Notes: generated by a model not told the origin, from the sequence alone. Counted from the first letter of the stretch, positions 1-12,872 are shown. The stretch: DNA of 64,000 bases from Charina bottae (GCA_023362775.1 JALMGJ010000006.1:9075001-9139000), one strand, 5' to 3'. Numbers and translations are program-made.

Positions 1-35
1 GCAATTTGAACAAAACGTGAAAAGAAAAAAGAAAG

Positions 36-63
36 AAGGAAGGAAGGAAGGAAGGAAGGAAAG
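36..63. repeat. (AAGG)n microsatellite
   Basis: Seven perfect AAGG units follow a purine-rich lead-in. A pyrimidine-rich stretch of TTTC/TTCC type lies nearby at about 225-255. Confidence 0.9.
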
Positions 64-1220
64 GACATGACTTCTTCATTCAAGCTGGATTTTCTGCCAG
101 AGATGATGGTCGATAGCCGTTTGCTAGTTTCCGACAGAATGTAAGTACCAATGCCACTTACCCACAGCATCTGATCTTCAGCTGGAGCTTCCCAATGCCG
201 GGCCAAGGTTCTCGATGGTGGTCTTCTTTCTTTCTTTTTTCTTTCTTCCTTCTTTTGAATGGTCTGAGAGGGTTTTTTTGGCGGCTCTGTAAACAAAAGC
301 ACTGGATTTTGCTTTCCACTCCCTCTCGCTCTTTCCAAGGCAACTGAATCGCTGTTGGAAGTGTTGGGGTAGCCGAGCAAGGGTTTATTCCCCTCGCTCG
401 TCACTTGCAAATTCTTTTGTGGTCTCCAGTGTGTGTGGATGTGTGTGCAAGTGTGTGTGCGCGTGCATTTCCCCCTTCTCTCCCCCCCCTCCCGGCTTTC
501 GTTGCCTCCACTCCCCTTAAAGCCATTATGTTTGATCAGTAACATATCTCTATCAGGAACGCTGCTTCTAAAGATAGCTGTGGATAGATGAGGGAGAGAA
601 GCGGCGAAGAAGTACAATTTTATTCTACTTAAATGATGGGGAGAAGCACATGGAAGAACAAGAAGACGAAGAAGAAAAGAAGAAGAATTTTGAAAAAATG
701 CATGCTCTTAAAATCTACTCAAAATTCCTCTACAGATATTGCTCCTTCTGCATCGAAATTTTCATTTGGTTAGTGCGGGCGCCGTAACCAGTTCAGATTC
801 CGGGGGGAAAAAAATCACCAAACAGTTAATTAGTCATGGAGATCAACTGCCTGCAAATGCAAAAATGACCTGGTTTTGTGACAGGGTAGGAGAGAATTTA
901 GATCAGGCAATTTGACCCCGTTCTTGACTCTGTAGAATGTAGAGTGTTAATTATTAGGAAGGTGATTCTTCTATGTGGGGATGGAAATGCTGGCAAGATT
1001 TATTGAGAAATGCTGCGTGCTGGAATTTGAGGAAGACAAGCAATCCTTGGTTAATTTTCTCCCTTTCTTGTTGATTTTAAAGTTTGATGTATCATCTTCT
1101 GAGGCCAGATCTTGTCAAGAAAAGTGCTCTCTTTGAGTCTTTTCAGAACAAGAGAAAAAGCTGGGCTTTAAAACTGAAAAGTAGAAAGAGAGAAAGAAAG
1201 AAAACCTTGTCCTGAGAAGA
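64..1220. other. Single-copy non-coding DNA
   Basis: No ORF here resembles a protein family, and I recognise no transposon. A short GT-rich stretch lies at about 425-465 and a GAA-rich purine stretch at about 650-690. Nothing else can be supported. Confidence 0.5.
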
Positions 1221-1230
1221 ATTATTATTA

Positions 1231-1264
<34 letters not shown>
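1221..1264. repeat. (ATT)n microsatellite
   Basis: A trinucleotide ATT array with a single interruption near its start. A second ATT array of similar length lies about 0.9 kb downstream. Confidence 0.93.
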
Positions 1265-1265
<1 letters not shown>

Positions 1266-2140
1266 AATATTGGTTCTTTGGCACATCTGCGTAGGGAAAA
1301 AGTATGCTAAAGGAGTAACACTTAAACTTTGGGCATGGTCCTCAAAACGACAGGTTTGGATTTCACTGCTCTTCACATGATCTAATCTTGGTCACACTGT
1401 AAATTCATTCAGAGTTGCAACATCTGATTCTCCGCCGTGCCCTACCCCACCCGTGGTCAATGGCTTCGCGAGGCATTGGATTTCTTGTAGTTCAAAGAGT
1501 CGCAGAGAAGAGCTATTTATGAAATAGCCATCTGTTTTAGCAGCTGCGGATTACCAAGTTGTTAAAGGAGGGTTTTTTTCATATTTAATAACAGTGATCC
1601 TTTCTTTCCAATGCATTGTGGAGAATACAGTTGTATCATTGATTGGTCCTAATGTTTTTCAGATTTAGATAATCCTGCATTTAGGTTACTGAGTTTCTTT
1701 GAGGATGACTGTCTTTGTAGAATCGATATTTTATTGGGTCCAAATTCTCTATAATATTGGTTATAATTTTGAGAGAGATGGGGAGTGTCATTAGGGTACC
1801 TATCTTTCATCCATCAATGGAAGATTGACACTCTCAAATAGTTCTGTAGATGAGAAGTCAAAACACAAATGTTTGATTTCTGTATTCTTTTGTGCTTTGG
1901 AAGAACAATCTTCATTCTGGCTCTCAAGTTACTCAGAAAAAAGATAACGGCTAATAAACATCTCTGAACCCTGGTCTCTCCATAGTGGTGTGTAGTCTGC
2001 CACTTAAGTTTATGGAAATGCTTCCTTAATTTACCCACTGCAAGATGACAACTGCGTCAAGTTCTTTCCAAACCTAGTTTTCCAACCTTCCGTGGTGTTT
2101 GAAAGGAGTTCTCTAGAAACCATAGTTATTTCAAAGCTGC
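1265..2140. other. Single-copy non-coding DNA
   Basis: AT-rich sequence with no supported gene or mobile element. The short ORFs are of chance length. Confidence 0.45.

Positions 2141-2183
<43 letters not shown>
2141..2183. repeat. (ATT)n microsatellite
   Basis: About 14 perfect ATT units. Confidence 0.94.
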
Positions 2184-5100
2184 GACTTTCAGTACACTCA
2201 TTCTATGCCTCTGGCTGAAAATAAGGCAAAGTTATATTTTGCTCTGATAAATAGCTTGTATTTCACTCTGCTCCCCACTGCCTCCAATTAAGAAGCACAA
2301 GCTTTCTCTGTGGCAATTCTTGTATATTGTCTTTTTGGGTGATCATATTATGTGATCTCATCACAACAGAGAAATGGAATTTACTGAAGTATTTAAGAGC
2401 TGCAAAGATTGGTACTTGTTTGGGAATGCGCATCCAACCAGGATAATTAATGCAGAATGTTTGTATCAGCTAGGAATAGCTGAAGGAAGAATTTTGTGTG
2501 GCCCTAGACTTTAAATAAGAACAGAAGAGGTTGTACTGTCTGTAGAGTACTGATTGACTTATTTTGTTTTTTCCCACCCGTAAGCATGCTAGAAGCATAT
2601 GAGGGTACCTAATTCTATCCAGGAAGCCTTTGAAATCAACCACAATGATGATTGAAAATGTGTACCGCCTGATTGCTCATGAAGAACCATTTCTCTTATG
2701 AGTATGTTGTCCTTTTCAGTAGTCCATCCCAGATGCCCATAATGATGTCCAAACCATAGAAACCAGATATATCTTCCTTATGGTGCCTGTTGGGTGAGCT
2801 GTTTAAAGTTTTTTTTTGGGGGGGGGGCATTATATGTAAGGGCACTATCCATTTGAATGACCATTCGTGAGAATTCATACCAAGGGATAGAGAATGAGAA
2901 AGGAACAGAGTCCGAGGATGATGCCCCAGACCATGAAGTTTATTTTATAAGCTAGACTACAGAATTTGATCTGTTGCAATGTGTAAGAGTATTTGTGAAT
3001 AAAATTTTAAAGATAACTAGATATAGATGGGAAAGGGTGGTGTTATGTTATGGTCCTTTTATACTGGTTTCCCAACTGAGTTATTTTAAAAAGAATTGTG
3101 TTGCTCAGTGGTAATGGCTAGGTTTTCATTGATAGCAGATACATTTGGATCTCCTTGAAATGCTATAGGTTTCAATTCCATGCTATTCCTTTCAGCACTT
3201 TGAAACTTGATTTGCAGCCCAGATTTCGGTAAAATTAAAAAACCAAAATCAGGTCTTCTCTTCATCATTTGTGGATTCATTTCTTGTTAGGGTAATAATG
3301 TTCCAGTTTGATGCTATGCTGGCTGCATAAATGAGCATTAATCAAATAGGGTTGCCGTGCTCTAATACGTGCTAATTCTAAAGGTGTACGTGGTTTAGTT
3401 CTTTTTTCAGAAGTAGCTACTGCCACGGTCTGGGCAGAATAAGCAGAACAAGGAGGTCCAGGGGTTCTGTCTCGTGCAATACCAATTGTAGAAAAGGCCA
3501 ACCTTCAAGGGTTGTCATGAAGAAGTTGAATTCTCAGTTATGTGTCCTTGATTAAAAGAGCTCACTTGCTGATGGTGCCCTGGCCAGGGGATCCCCAGAT
3601 CTCTAGCTAGTTAGAAGCACTATACAACCCTACCAATGGAGGTTGTAGAGTCAGGTTCTACTTCTGTCATTGGAAGTACACTAGAGATGATCGTTACATC
3701 CCTCCCCATCCCACTCATTTCTTTAGTGGCAAACCTATTCATATGAGTAGAAAAGGTCAACTTAGTCTCAGAACTGGTCTTCACCTTTTCTACCGTTGCT
3801 TCAAATCAATCTGGGCACAGTCACCTTGATCCAAAGAGACATGATCTTTTGCTATTTGGAGGGGATGGGGGGAAATATCTCCATATACCAAGAGTGTGCG
3901 TATGGTGCTTCCTCCTTTGTTAACCTGGCTCAGCCAAAATAGCATGAAAGAGAGCTCAAGCTTTCAGGTTATCAAGAGCTCTTCATCTACCAAGTTGGTA
4001 CAAAACAGCAGAGGAGGAAGGAACAATGTGTAAATATATAGCCAGATGTTTCAGGTATGCAGTTCAAAGGCATTTTCATGATGGAGAATTGTTATTGGAA
4101 TGTGTTAGTGGATGCGTTGTTGGTGTCAAGTTGCTTCTTGCATTCAGGATAAAGACTCCCTGTCCCTTCCACTTCTATTTATTGCAAAGAACTGAAGAGA
4201 CAGATAATATCGTTGTTTAATGTCCAGTTCATTTAAGGTGACCATGTTATCTTAAGCAAACTCACTAAAATCAGATAGATTCTGCCTACATCTCATGATT
4301 ATTTTTACAAAGGCTATCCTTTTATTTTGGTGAAGGCCACAGGACCACAAATATGCTTATTTATAGGGATGAAAGTACTGTTTTGGTTGAAACAACTAGA
4401 AAAACACCAATATGTACCTATCATATCCATGGTTGGTTCTAGATGAGATTGATTGTCTTCTGCATTTATAACCACAAAGTTATCAACTTTGGGGAGTGGC
4501 ATTCTTGATATTGACTTGGCAATTTGGACAATATTTACTACTGTGGACCAATGGCTCCAACTCCTCTCCATCACCACTACACTACAAACATCTCAGAATC
4601 AATCAATCAATGGCAAATGGAATGGAGTTTTCAGCTTCAGTGGTTCAAAATAGAATTATTGAAGTTGGATATTGCATCAGAGAGCATCACGAGGCTTTTG
4701 AGATACCACCGGAAAACTGCTATGTGTTCTTCATTAAAATGAGTCTTTGAGTTTCCTTGCCTTATCTCGAGAGGAATCAGATTCTTTCTCATCTATGCCC
4801 TATCCTAATTACACAGCAGTTGACAATATATAGTATTTGTGGAGATAGTGCATTTTTCTCTTACAATATTAGCAGGACTAGAGAAGTTAATTATTCTATA
4901 TAGGATATCATTGTCTGCAAAGTATATTTCTTGAGGGGGAAAATCTGCTAGAAATTCCTTTGGAACCAAACCTAGTTTTTGTAGGTTATTGCAAAGATGA
5001 AATGTTCAAGTGCATATAAAAATAGTAAACTGCCAAACAGGCATTGCAAAAAGACTTTGATAATCCCCACACATACATTCTCTCTCTCCAGTGCCTACAG

Positions 5101-5352
5101 TCTGTTGCCTGAAAGAAAGCACATCCCTTGTTATCAGCTGTTGTTTGATTCTGCTTTCTTATCGTATGTTCCTATTTCGGCAGACAGTGCTATCATTGAT
5201 CTGGAGAGCTGTATCTTTTCAAATTGTTACATAGAGATTGTGGGTTAATCGCTTCCATTTCCTTTGGCAGCCATTGATGAAAATCATAAGAAAGAAGGAT
5301 TTTTTAAAAATAAATGAAAATTAAAAGTTTCAAAACTGATTAAGTATGTCAT

Positions 5353-5356
<4 letters not shown>
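2184..5356. other. Single-copy non-coding DNA with one coding-like minus-strand patch
   Basis: AT-rich sequence without recognisable repeats apart from a G-run at about 2818-2827. The minus strand at 3086-3501 has two short ORFs that meet with an ATGA stop/start overlap and is described separately. I see no exon with clear splice sites. Confidence 0.4.
3086..3501 (-). other. Two short overlapping ORFs, unrecognised
   Basis: On the minus strand a 74-codon ORF (3501 to 3277) ends in a TGA that overlaps the ATG of a 64-codon ORF (3280 to 3086), so the junction reads ATGA. The first product is basic and contains TPLELARIRARQPYLINAH. The second contains KRRPDFGFLILPKSGLQI and ends in a polar, Asn/Glu-rich stretch. 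The composition looks more protein-like than the surrounding chance ORFs, but both lengths are within chance expectation and I recognise no family. It could be a decayed processed pseudogene, an endogenised fragment or nothing. Confidence 0.15.

Positions 5357-5406
<50 letters not shown>
5357..5406. repeat. (GATA)n microsatellite, Bkm-type
   Basis: About 12 uninterrupted GATA units. GATA arrays are abundant in snakes and are enriched on their sex chromosomes. A single array does not indicate chromosome identity. Confidence 0.95.
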
Positions 5407-5407
<1 letters not shown>

Positions 5408-8395
5408 GACAACAGGTAATTTTCTTCCTTTTCATATTCTTATAATTGTTATATAATAATAACGTCCACAGTGTTGATTTTACTTGAAATAATTACTAAA
5501 TTCACAGGAGGTTATTATTAATAATCATTAGTATTATTGGTAGTGGTGCTGGTGCTGTAATTACGCCTGTGTATCTCGGCATAATAAATAATTAAATCAA
5601 ATGAGCCACTGACTTATAAACAAATGAGAAGAAGGGAGAAAACATATGAGATGAAAGCAAACTGGAGTTTTTTTTCAAAAGACAACAGACGTAATATTTT
5701 GTCAGTAATGATATTGCATTGCTTTTACAACATAACAGCTTCCACCTATTAGATGCATGCCATCTTGCTATAATCCCGCTTTTTTGCTTGTTTCCCTTCA
5801 TCCAAATTAAAACCTAATGACTAATATAGTTTATTTACTTTAAATTTTTTTAAATGTTCTTGTAAATATTTCAAAGTGGGATTCAGCATCTTGTCTGATA
5901 GTCTGGTATTTTACTGTTGATTTTATGAAGGCAATCAAGTTCCGTAATTAATCCCCAGTGTGCTTTAAATAAATAAATAAAAGTGCCCGAATGACAGAAT
6001 GGAGAACATAATGCAAGCAGAGCTCTTTAAGAATTCATGGAATGTAAGGAATGTGCAGTATATCTCTCAAAACTGACCTCCTAGATATTGATGCACCATC
6101 AAATATGCATATCACACAAAACTCCTGAATTTGGTCCTGAATTTACATGGTTCTCTTTTTGTTTTGAACTGATCTGATGATTCATTTTCTTGTGGTAATG
6201 TTGTCATGTGTTTACATTAATTGCTGTTGCTTAAGGATAGATAGATTTTTGGATGCACTTGATCAAGTGAGGTGCAGACGTTGTAATGAGACATCATACA
6301 ATTACACAAAATGCTTGGGGTGAGGATAAGAGGATGGGGAGTCTGTTTGGAAAATAAAAACTAATTAGAACAATAACATTGTCACAGTAAAGTAATTGTG
6401 GAATCATTATTCTCATTTTGAATTGTCAATCTTTAATTGCTTCAGCCACATTCCCAAGATCAATATTCTTGGGAGAAGAGAAAACACTGTATTTTCTGCA
6501 AGATGTTAGCCTTCTAATTTTGAAGAAAGGTCACTGGGAATGGATATAGCTCAGTGGATGTGCAATTGTTTTACATGCAAAGCACCCCAAATCCTTGCTA
6601 TTTCCAGGCTGAGCTGAGAAAAAACCTTGTCTGAAATCCTGTATAGTTTTTGTCAATCCTTGTCAATAGTCATAGAAGGCAAATACATTTATTTTTATTT
6701 AGGATCATTTGGCACACGTTTTCCCATAAATCTATCCTTTCCTATTTTCACATGAGCCTGATAATAAACTTTTAAAACTAAATGTATAATAAAATACTCG
6801 CTCTTAAACATATTTTCTCACATTGGGGATATTTTGGGAGCTGAGAACTATGTCAGAACACTTGTGATGTGTGAAAGCTGGTGGGCAACTAACTTCTGTT
6901 TGGAATTTTGGTCAAAGCTTTAACACCCTCGATTAAAATCACATTCTGTCAGTTTGTATCAAAAGTTACGATGACTCTAGATGACTGTATTCCTCAAACA
7001 TCTCAGATGGACAATCCTAAACTAGATGGGCCATACCAAGCCAACATTTAAGTATCAATGAGACTTTTAGATAATGTTTAGTCTGATATTTTATCTACAG
7101 TGAATTATGTTGGTAGTTGTTTCAAATATTAACCTCACTGTTTTGATTCCAAGATACTTATGGTCCTTTTTTCAAATCTCCTGAAGCCCAATATGTTATT
7201 CCATCTGGAAGATTCAAATTGACAGCGGATTTCACTGCAAAAACATGTTTGTATCGTTCTGTGCCAGCATATCTTTTGTTCACAGCTTGATGCCCTTCAT
7301 ATAATAACATTAAAATGATAACAGAAGTAATGTGATTGCTTGGTATTTAAAATGCCATTAAAAAGCAGCCTCTGTTTTATGTTTTACCTTAATCATGCTA
7401 TATTCTAATGCAAGGAGGCTTATAAACCTCCTGATGTTGCTGAACTACAATCCCCATCAGCCCCTGCTAACCCATTTCTGATGGATACTCTGATGATTTT
7501 CCCCCTCCACTTTTGCAAAAAAAAATGCCTGTTGTTACCATTAAATCTATGTCGGGTTCTAAACTAGTAACCTCTGAAATACTGGGTAAGTGTTGCGCAG
7601 GTGATGCTGCTTCTCAGTTCCAGCTAGAGGACAGAATTTGGGAGAATAAGGAAGCTGATTTTAGATGATTAGATTAGAATGGGTTAAATGGCACTGCTCA
7701 CTCTATAAAGACTTGATTACTCTCTTTCTAGTTTCGACATCAACTTAACAGAAGCCAGCTTTGAGAATACAACTTGGTCAATTACATTTTTTCCCCCTCT
7801 GCCACCATATTAAAAAAAACCAGATCGTCTTGGCTAAATACAGGACTATTTGGGGGTAAACAAATTAAATGCTTCTTTGGACAAAAGGTACTAGGAAAGT
7901 TGCTCCTACTGATGCAGCGATGGTCATCAGCTGAGGTGCTTTGAAAAATGACTAGATATTTTGGGGAAGACTGGGCTAGTCTTGACAGTCGTTTGCATCA
8001 AAGTTAGCATGCACTAAGTATTAGATGCTAAGGGAAAATAGAAGAAAGGGGATTTTGCCCTTATATTCGGCTTATGAGCTTCCCTGACGCATCTCTTGGC
8101 CTCTGTGAGATGCAGAATCCAAAAGTAGATGGACCATTGGCCTTGTTGGCATTGAACCTCTTGAGGTTTCTTCTCATCTAAAGGAAGGGTGAATCTTTCC
8201 AAGGCTACGAATCCTAATCCCAAGAATGCCTTCTGCGTTATGTTCATCAAAAACCTGGAAACAATGCCTTTAGAAGAATGTTTGCACTCCAAATGTTTGG
8301 AGGGTCACTGCATCATCCTAGCTCTTCCAAAAAACCAAGGATATTCATGTTTGCTTCCTTGAAAGAATCTGCTTTGAAGAGCATGAAGGATTATG
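5407..8395. other. Mostly single-copy AT-rich non-coding DNA
   Basis: No gene is supported. It holds one old tRNA-type SINE relic (6538-6690) and, at about 7435-7475, a short stretch containing GAACTACAATCCCCATCAGC, a motif common in reptile miniature hAT-type repeats. Around 5915-6050 and 7225-7420 the sequence is rich in homeobox-like TAATTA/ATTAA cores and free of repeats, so it might be conserved; this cannot be judged from one genome. Confidence 0.4.
6538..6690 (+). repeat. tRNA-derived SINE relic
   Basis: The head reads GATATAGCTCAGTGGATGTG, close to a tRNA 5' end with an A-box. It is followed by a degraded B-box region and a body with 'GCTGAGAAAAAACCTTGTCTG' near 6611, as in widespread amniote tRNA SINEs. 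It is old and lacks clear TSDs. Confidence 0.5.
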
Positions 8396-8397
8396 AA

Positions 8398-8454
8398 GGA
8401 CCGCCCAGAGTCCCCTTTGTGGGGGGAGATGGGCGGTGATATAAGTTGGAAAAA

Positions 8455-8493
<39 letters not shown>

Positions 8494-8494
8494 A
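8398..8494 (+). repeat. L2-type LINE 3' tail plus (TAAA)n
   Basis: The motif CCGCCCAGAGTCCCC, then GGAGATGGGCGGTGATA, then a TAAA array is the 3' terminus seen on L2-type elements elsewhere in this window (for example after the coding remnant at 20.5 kb). The complementary CCGCCCA/TGGGCGG halves can form a terminal hairpin. Only the tail is present, so the insertion is severely 5'-truncated. Confidence 0.75.
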
Positions 8495-10033
8495 GGAATC
8501 AATACCATATAGCAGTTTGTCACCCCAATTCCCAAAAGATATATTTTCCACGAAAGAGCCTTCCATTTTCGCTAATTGTTTTAGCATTTCTTTCCCGGAC
8601 CTTCTTGAGCTTATCTTATCATTGGAAAGTGGCCAAGGTTGCTTTTTTTTAATTATTACTACATCCTTCTCTGTTTCTGTGAACTTCCCTAGCTGCCCTT
8701 ACTTACTAATCTGCAAAAGCCCCATAGTAGTTGTCACTACATCTCCCCCATGCGGGATTTAGTTGAAATGCAGGAAGCCAACAGGTTACACAACTCAAGA
8801 GTTGGCTGTACAACAGGTTGCAAGGACAGGTTGCTCACAGAAACCTTTTGGGCCCCTGGCAACAATGATCAGTAGATGTCCCTGTGAGAACTTTTCTCTC
8901 CTTTGGAAGAAAAAAAAAGTGTTGTTGTTGTCGTTGTTAAGTTAAAAATGTTCCGATGTGATATGAGTGCCTTCCTTTTTGGAGATGTTATAAGCATCTT
9001 GATTAGAGGTTGAGTGATAATGATACCCAACAGTTTCTACTCCTGACACAACTCAGGAGTGGTTAATAGTAGCTTGTTAACAGCAAATATTTGGGGGCAA
9101 TGCATTTTTTTTTTCACCACCCGCTATCAATTGCTCCAGAATATTGAGTGAAATCCTAAAGCACTGACTCTGGTCCTTTGTATTAGAGGAATGCTTAGGA
9201 CAGATAAACCTGGGCTTGAAAGAGAATTATGGAAAATGTGACTTGTAAATAGGCAAATACAAGCTATTTGATTTTCCCAGTTGCCGTGCGCTTCCAAAGG
9301 TTTATTGGTTCATAGCGTAAAAATTGTTCTAAAAACAAAATATGCTGTCAGCAAAACGGTTTAGAATTGTTTGCTTTCCCTTCTCCCTTTCCTCCCTCCC
9401 ACTGGTCCACATAAAACATACTTTAAAATGTTTCAAAATAAGAAAGTAAAAATAAGAAAGCAAATATAAAAAACAAGAAGCAGTTGTGTGACATGCAAGT
9501 TGCATCTTATCTGCCATTTCCTACTGCCCATCTTTAATGTGGAGGTAATAATACAGACCTGCAGCGCAGAACTGTTGCAAACGTGACTGCAGATAAAGTC
9601 TTGGGGATACTTGAAGTCCTTCAAAATGACCATTTAGTGATTAATCATAGCCATCCCATAAGTTGAGAGAGAGATTTCTGAGTCACCTGAACACGAAAGA
9701 CACCCAAGGTGTTGTATTGGTGCTGAGGAATCCCGACATATTTATCAGCCCTTGTGTCAAGACGACATCATTGTGAACTTGCAAAGGGTGAAAGAATTGG
9801 CTTTGTGTTGCAAGTGGTTCAGGCATTGCCGCCGTTTTACCATAATCGCCCGGAAATCTTTCCACTCACTGTTTCTGGCTGAGCCAAAGTATTAGTGGTA
9901 ACCGTGGCAGTTTATCAATTAACTGATATTTTAAAAATTCCTGGCAAATAGCCTGCTGAGCAGGTTTGCAAAAATGGATGCTGTGCATGTGCCCTGACAG
10001 TGCATTAATAGCAGCAGTCTATCCTACATGCTA
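8495..10033. other. Single-copy non-coding DNA
   Basis: No supported gene or mobile element. A short GTT repeat lies near 8920-8940. Confidence 0.45.
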
Positions 10034-10370
10034 TGGGGCATGGTGGCTCAGTGGGTAAGACGCCAGGCTTGTCGATCGGAAGATCGCAAGTCCGGAGGTT
10101 CGAATCCCTAGCTCTGCATGCGGACTGAGCTCCCGCACTCGCTCCAGCTCTTGTCAACCTAGCAATTCGAAAGCATGCAAATGCAAGTAGATGAATAGGC
10201 ACCACTTCGGTGGGTAGGTAACAGCGTTCCGCGCGCAGCATGCCGGCCACATGACCGCGGAAGCGTCTTCAGACAACGCTGGCTCTTCGGCTAACAAACG
10301 GAGATGAACACCAGCCCCTAGAATCGGACACGACTGCACAAATGTGTGGGGGGAACCTTTACCTTTACCT
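10034..10370 (+). mobile_element. tRNA-derived SINE with BovB-like tail, copy 1
   Basis: The head carries an RNA polymerase III A-box (TGGCTCAGTGGG) and B-box (GGTTCGAATCC). A unique body with ACCTAGCAATTCGAAAGC follows, then CGGACACGACTGCAC and a short CCTTTA-type tail. The CACGACTG motif matches BovB 3' ends in this window, so BovB is the likely mobilising LINE (inference). It is essentially full length and is followed after 92 bp by a second copy in the same orientation. Confidence 0.88.
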
Positions 10371-10462
10371 AAGTAAGGAAAAAAGGAATAAGATACTGAC
10401 CGGGGGCAAAGAGGGGAAAAATGTACTTTTGTATATTAATGCTGTGTAGGTTTGCCTACACA

Positions 10463-10795
10463 GGGGCGTGGTGGCTCAGCGAGTAAGATGCCAGGCTTGT
10501 CGGTTGGAAGATCGCAAGTTCGGAGGTTCGAATCCCTAGTCCCGCGTGACAGAGTGAGCTCCCGCACCAGCCCCAGCTCTTGCCAACCTAGCAATTCGAA
10601 AGCATGCAAATGCAAGTAGATGAATAGGTACCACTTCGGTGGGTAGGTAACAGCATTCCACATGTGTCATGCCGGCCACATGACCGCGGAAGCATCTTCG
10701 GACAACGCTGGCTCTTCAGCTAACAAATGGCGATGAGCACCGGCCCCTAGAGTTGGACACGACTGCACAAATGTGCGGGGGGAACCTTTACCTTT
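10463..10795 (+). mobile_element. tRNA-derived SINE with BovB-like tail, copy 2
   Basis: Same family and orientation as the copy that ends at 10370. The A-box, B-box, body and GGACACGACTGCAC end are all present, with GTTGGACACG as a variant near the end. The flanks do not show one shared duplication of both copies, so this is either two insertions close together or a diverged local duplication. Confidence 0.87.
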
Positions 10796-11472
10796 TTATC
10801 CTACTGCTATCTGGCATGTCTTAGTTGTGGGGGCCCAATATGATGAAGATTAATTCTTTTTTTGACTTGTCCACCCACTGACAATGGTGCACTTAGACTG
10901 AGATGCTAATGCATTTTTATAGGCTTCTGCTGCAAGTGAGTACAGAGTGAAGGAGATGAATAGATCTGCCTGCACTACCCCAATTTTATCAAAGGAACCT
11001 CTTTGTATGTGATGTTGTCCACATCTCTTTCTTGAATAAATACCTTGTTAGCTGCCTGAAAGATTTTTACTGAAAGGTTAGCTATACATTCTTAAATTAA
11101 TGGTATATGCGGACTGATTGATATATCCCCATGGAAACTGGGGACGGGGCACTGATTATGTAGTTCAGCAAGACCTACCTTTTTTTTTTAAATTAGGACC
11201 TACACATCCTTCAAACAGATGCAAAACCAGACCAGGAGGACAATAAAATAAAATGGGTGTGTGTGTGTCTCCAGATCTCTAAAAAATTGCTTCATTTTCA
11301 TGCCCATTTTGCTTCATTTTTCATGCTCATTGGCAGATCAGTTACAGCAATTTTTCCCCAAAGGACTTTTAATTTCCATTCAAAGGAGTATTTGTGGAAC
11401 AGAAGTTATCTCTGACTTTTTAAAACTGGACAGGTGGACGTCTTGCAGCAGCAGGAGAAGGATTGTATAGAG
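10796..11472. other. Single-copy non-coding DNA
   Basis: Nothing recognisable except a short (GT)n near 11255-11270. Confidence 0.45.
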
Positions 11473-11587
11473 CAGTTTTTCTCAACCAGAGCTTTAAGAC
11501 ATGTGGCCTTCAACTCCTAGAAGTTGGCTGGGGAATTCTGGGAGCTGAAGTCCACACATCTTAAAGTTGCTGAGGTCGAGAAACAGG
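11473..11587. mobile_element. Palindromic hAT-type miniature element
   Basis: It begins CAGTTTTTCTCAACC and ends in the near-complement GAGGTCGAGAAACAG. The arms contain the ACTCCTAG/CTTCAACTCC motif and its reverse, so the element is nearly a perfect hairpin. The family recurs at 11655, 26455, 28747, 33463, 43300, 48042 and 59427. The TSD is unclear for this copy. Confidence 0.7.
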
Positions 11588-11654
11588 GTTAGAATTCCTT
11601 TCCTTCTGCAGTCCTCCGTAGAATATCCAGGAGTCAAGAGATATCACTCCATAG

Positions 11655-11784
11655 CAGTGTTTCTCAGCCTGAGCAATTTTAAGACATGTGGACTTCAACT
11701 CCCAGAATTCCCTAGCCAGCATGTTAGGGAATTCTGGGAGTTGAAGTCCACATGTCTTAAAGTTACTCAGGTTGAGAAACACTG
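11655..11784. mobile_element. Palindromic hAT-type miniature element
   Basis: It starts CAGTGTTTCTCAGCCTGAGC and ends GGTTGAGAAACACTG. The two arms, each with CTTCAACTCCCAGAATTCCC or its complement, are inverted copies. Flanking 8-bp sequences CTCCATAG and CTCTATAG match at 7 of 8 positions, consistent with a hAT TSD. It has no coding capacity and would depend on a transposase elsewhere. Confidence 0.85.
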
Positions 11785-11828
11785 CTCTATAGCATGGTCA
11801 GTTCAGGATGTGAACAAGAAAGGAACTA

Positions 11829-12057
11829 CAGGTACTCCTCATTTAGTGACCACAATTGGGACCAACAACTCGGTTCTTAAGCAAAAAGGTCACTAAGTGA
11901 AACTGTGACTGTGCTTACGATCTTACTTCAGCTTTCCTTTCTCTTAGAGACCAGCAAAGGTCGTAAATGCAGGCATTGGTCATAAAGTTACTTTTTCATC
12001 ACCGTTATAAGTGTGAACATTTGCTAAACAAGGCAGTCACTAAACGAGGACTACCTG
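11829..12057. mobile_element. TA-flanked (Tc1/mariner-like) miniature element
   Basis: The ends are CAGGTACTCCTC and the inverted GAGGACTACCTG, directly flanked by TA on both sides. The interior has repeated 'GTCATAAAG/CACTAAG' stretches. A longer relative lies at 13949-14358. It is non-coding. A Tigger-like source is plausible from the TIR and the TA target, but this is inferred. Confidence 0.75.
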
Positions 12058-12872
12058 TAACTTCTTTGCAAAGAACTGAATAAGCATCCCAGGATAAAGG
12101 AAGCTGGAAGCAACTTTAAAATGATAAAGGAAGCTGCAAGAGATTCGTCATCAACCTTGTACACTTTTTAAAAATGCAGCTCTGAACTCCTCCACAATCT
12201 TTTATATTTATTTATTTTACCAGATTTCGCTTGTGGCTAGCATTCATTTCATTGTGGTTGAACTCTATTCATTTCTGTATAATGGGTAGAACCAAGTGCC
12301 AACTGCCCCTGAAGAAAATGAATCAGGTGGTCAAGATATACTGTATAATACTAGATAATGGAACACCTTGATTGCAATTTACAGCTACGTGGAGGCTTAA
12401 ACATTTTGATGTAGCTCAATTTTTTTATTTTTGGCTCTAGGCAGTTTGCCAATATTCCTATAAACAATAAAAAATTTCCATAGGTTTTTTTTTCAGAGCT
12501 TTTTTTTCGTTCTCAGTGACTTACCAACAAATACAGCATTTGACAAAGTACCAATATTTCATGTACAATATTCATTTTGTAGGAATTGTGAAAAACTGCC
12601 TAGAGACACACACTAGGATTGGATTGCACATAATTAAAAATAAATAAAAAGATGTACACCTGAGATTTTAACAATCTAGTTTGGGAAGGGGCAGGTGAAG
12701 GCCAAGAGAGAATCTTGTGTGGTTGTTGAGGATAAATAATTGGGTTATCATAAATCCTTACCAATCTACTGAAAATGCACTGCCAAAACTCAGCAAGTAC
12801 ATCTGTTTTATGCCTAATCCAGTTTGAGATTGGTTGCTATAGGGATTTATCATGGGATCGCATCTTCTATAA
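12058..12872. other. Non-coding DNA with a possible L2 tail fragment
   Basis: At about 12203-12240 a minus-strand L2-like tail start (TTTATTTATTTTACCAGATT) is visible. The remainder is AT-rich and unrecognised. Confidence 0.4.

Noticed and set aside
5357..5406. GATA array as evidence of a W chromosome
   Set aside because: GATA arrays are enriched on snake sex chromosomes but also occur on autosomes; one 50-bp array has no diagnostic value.
10060..10115. tRNA-like sequence with A and B boxes
   Set aside because: Part of a SINE head that recurs five times; the cloverleaf is degenerate, so it is not a functional tRNA gene.
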